Positions 5,834 through 5,969 of a stretch of 5,969 nucleotides of DNA are shown here, one piece after another. The stretch is taken from the NCBI GenBank assembly GCA_029548715.1, contig JAKPMW010000241.1, forward strand, positions 1 to 5,969, read 5' to 3'. The DNA is from Spirochaetota bacterium. Lineage in GTDB: Bacteria; Spirochaetota; JAGLSM01; JAKPMW01. Every line of letters starts with the position of its first letter. Within the stretch, counting starts at the first letter, position 1. The notes under the pieces are model-generated. The model was given only the letters and a program-made list of their open reading frames with translations. It made no database searches and was not told the DNA's origin. A program made the translations under genes and the position numbers.

Positions 5834-5969
5834 TTCCCGAACACGGCATCGAGGGCCGCGGCGAGGCTTGAGGCAAACACGAGGTCCGGGCCAATTCCCG
5901 TCTGGCCGGAGACTGTTCCCCGTGCTCTGGCTGTTTCAATATCGCGCCGGTTGGCTTCAGGGAGGACCA
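5830..5969 (-). CDS. C-terminal end of a probable Lon-family (S16) peptidase (5' end outside window)
   Basis: Frame open from the right edge to TAA at 5832-5830, giving 45 visible residues. They begin 'VLPEANRRDIE' and end 'GPDLVFASSLAAALDAVFGK'. In ATP-dependent Lon proteases the peptidase domain closes with 'ILPKxNxxDIEDIP', a short linker, then '(F/I)xxAxxxxEVLxxAL' and the terminus. The Pro-x-x-Asn-x-x-Asp-(Ile/Leu) motif, the following strand and the last amphipathic helix match in order, with a slightly longer linker. Lon degrades misfolded and regulatory proteins in the cytoplasm. The Ser-Lys dyad and ATPase lie outside the window, so a true Lon, a LonB-like or a stand-alone S16 protein cannot be told apart. 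It is convergent with the propeller gene, 191 bases away. Coding is likely; the family is a motif-level match on a short piece. Confidence 0.6.
   Translation of the reverse strand, partial: VLPEANRRDIETARARGTVSGQTGIGPDLVFASSLAAALDAVFGK

Noticed and set aside
1..5969. Defence system, mobile element, CRISPR array or tRNA
   Set aside because: No transposase, integrase, nuclease or toxin motif, no regularly spaced repeat array, and no cloverleaf-forming sequence was recognised on either strand.

Overview
The window comes from a moderately GC-rich bacterium. Coding third positions favour G/C, and TTA, CTA and TCA codons are rare. One gene carries an N-terminal export signal, one encodes an HD-GYP-like protein, and the right edge holds what looks like the end of a Lon-family protease. 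These traits suggest a free-living, signalling-competent bacterium, but none of them fixes the phylum. I see no mobile element, CRISPR array, tRNA or rRNA, and no sign of recent transfer.

Layout, left to right. (1) 1-447 (+) is the 3' end of a gene for a beta-rich protein whose last ~100 residues resemble the C-terminal domain of DUF4139-type proteins. (2) 448-714 is a convergent gap without a convincing gene; it holds a hairpin just after the stop of the first gene. (3) 715-1986 (-) encodes a 423-residue HD-GYP-like protein that keeps the metal-binding type His/Asp residues but has altered HDIGK and GYP signatures. (4) 1987-2264 is a divergent promoter region with an AT-rich island. (5) 2265-4067 (+) encodes a 600-residue, apparently soluble and largely helical protein of unknown family. 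(6) 4068-4327 is a gap with inverted repeats, a 10-bp direct repeat and a good promoter candidate at its right end. (7) 4328-5638 (+) encodes an exported protein built of eight ~50-residue propeller-type repeats. (8) 5639-5829 is a convergent gap with a weak terminator candidate and a long inverted repeat. (9) 5830-5969 (-) is the C-terminal end of a probable Lon-family (S16) protein that continues beyond the window.

How the genes relate: the HD-GYP-like gene and the 600-residue gene are divergently transcribed from one shared region, so they may be co-regulated. The propeller gene appears to have its own promoter rather than forming a tight operon with the 600-residue gene. Both outer gene pairs are convergent. 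No shared pathway is evident. The best leads for something undescribed are the unassigned 600-residue protein and the atypical HD-GYP protein divergent from it; a coherent new system cannot be demonstrated from this sequence alone.
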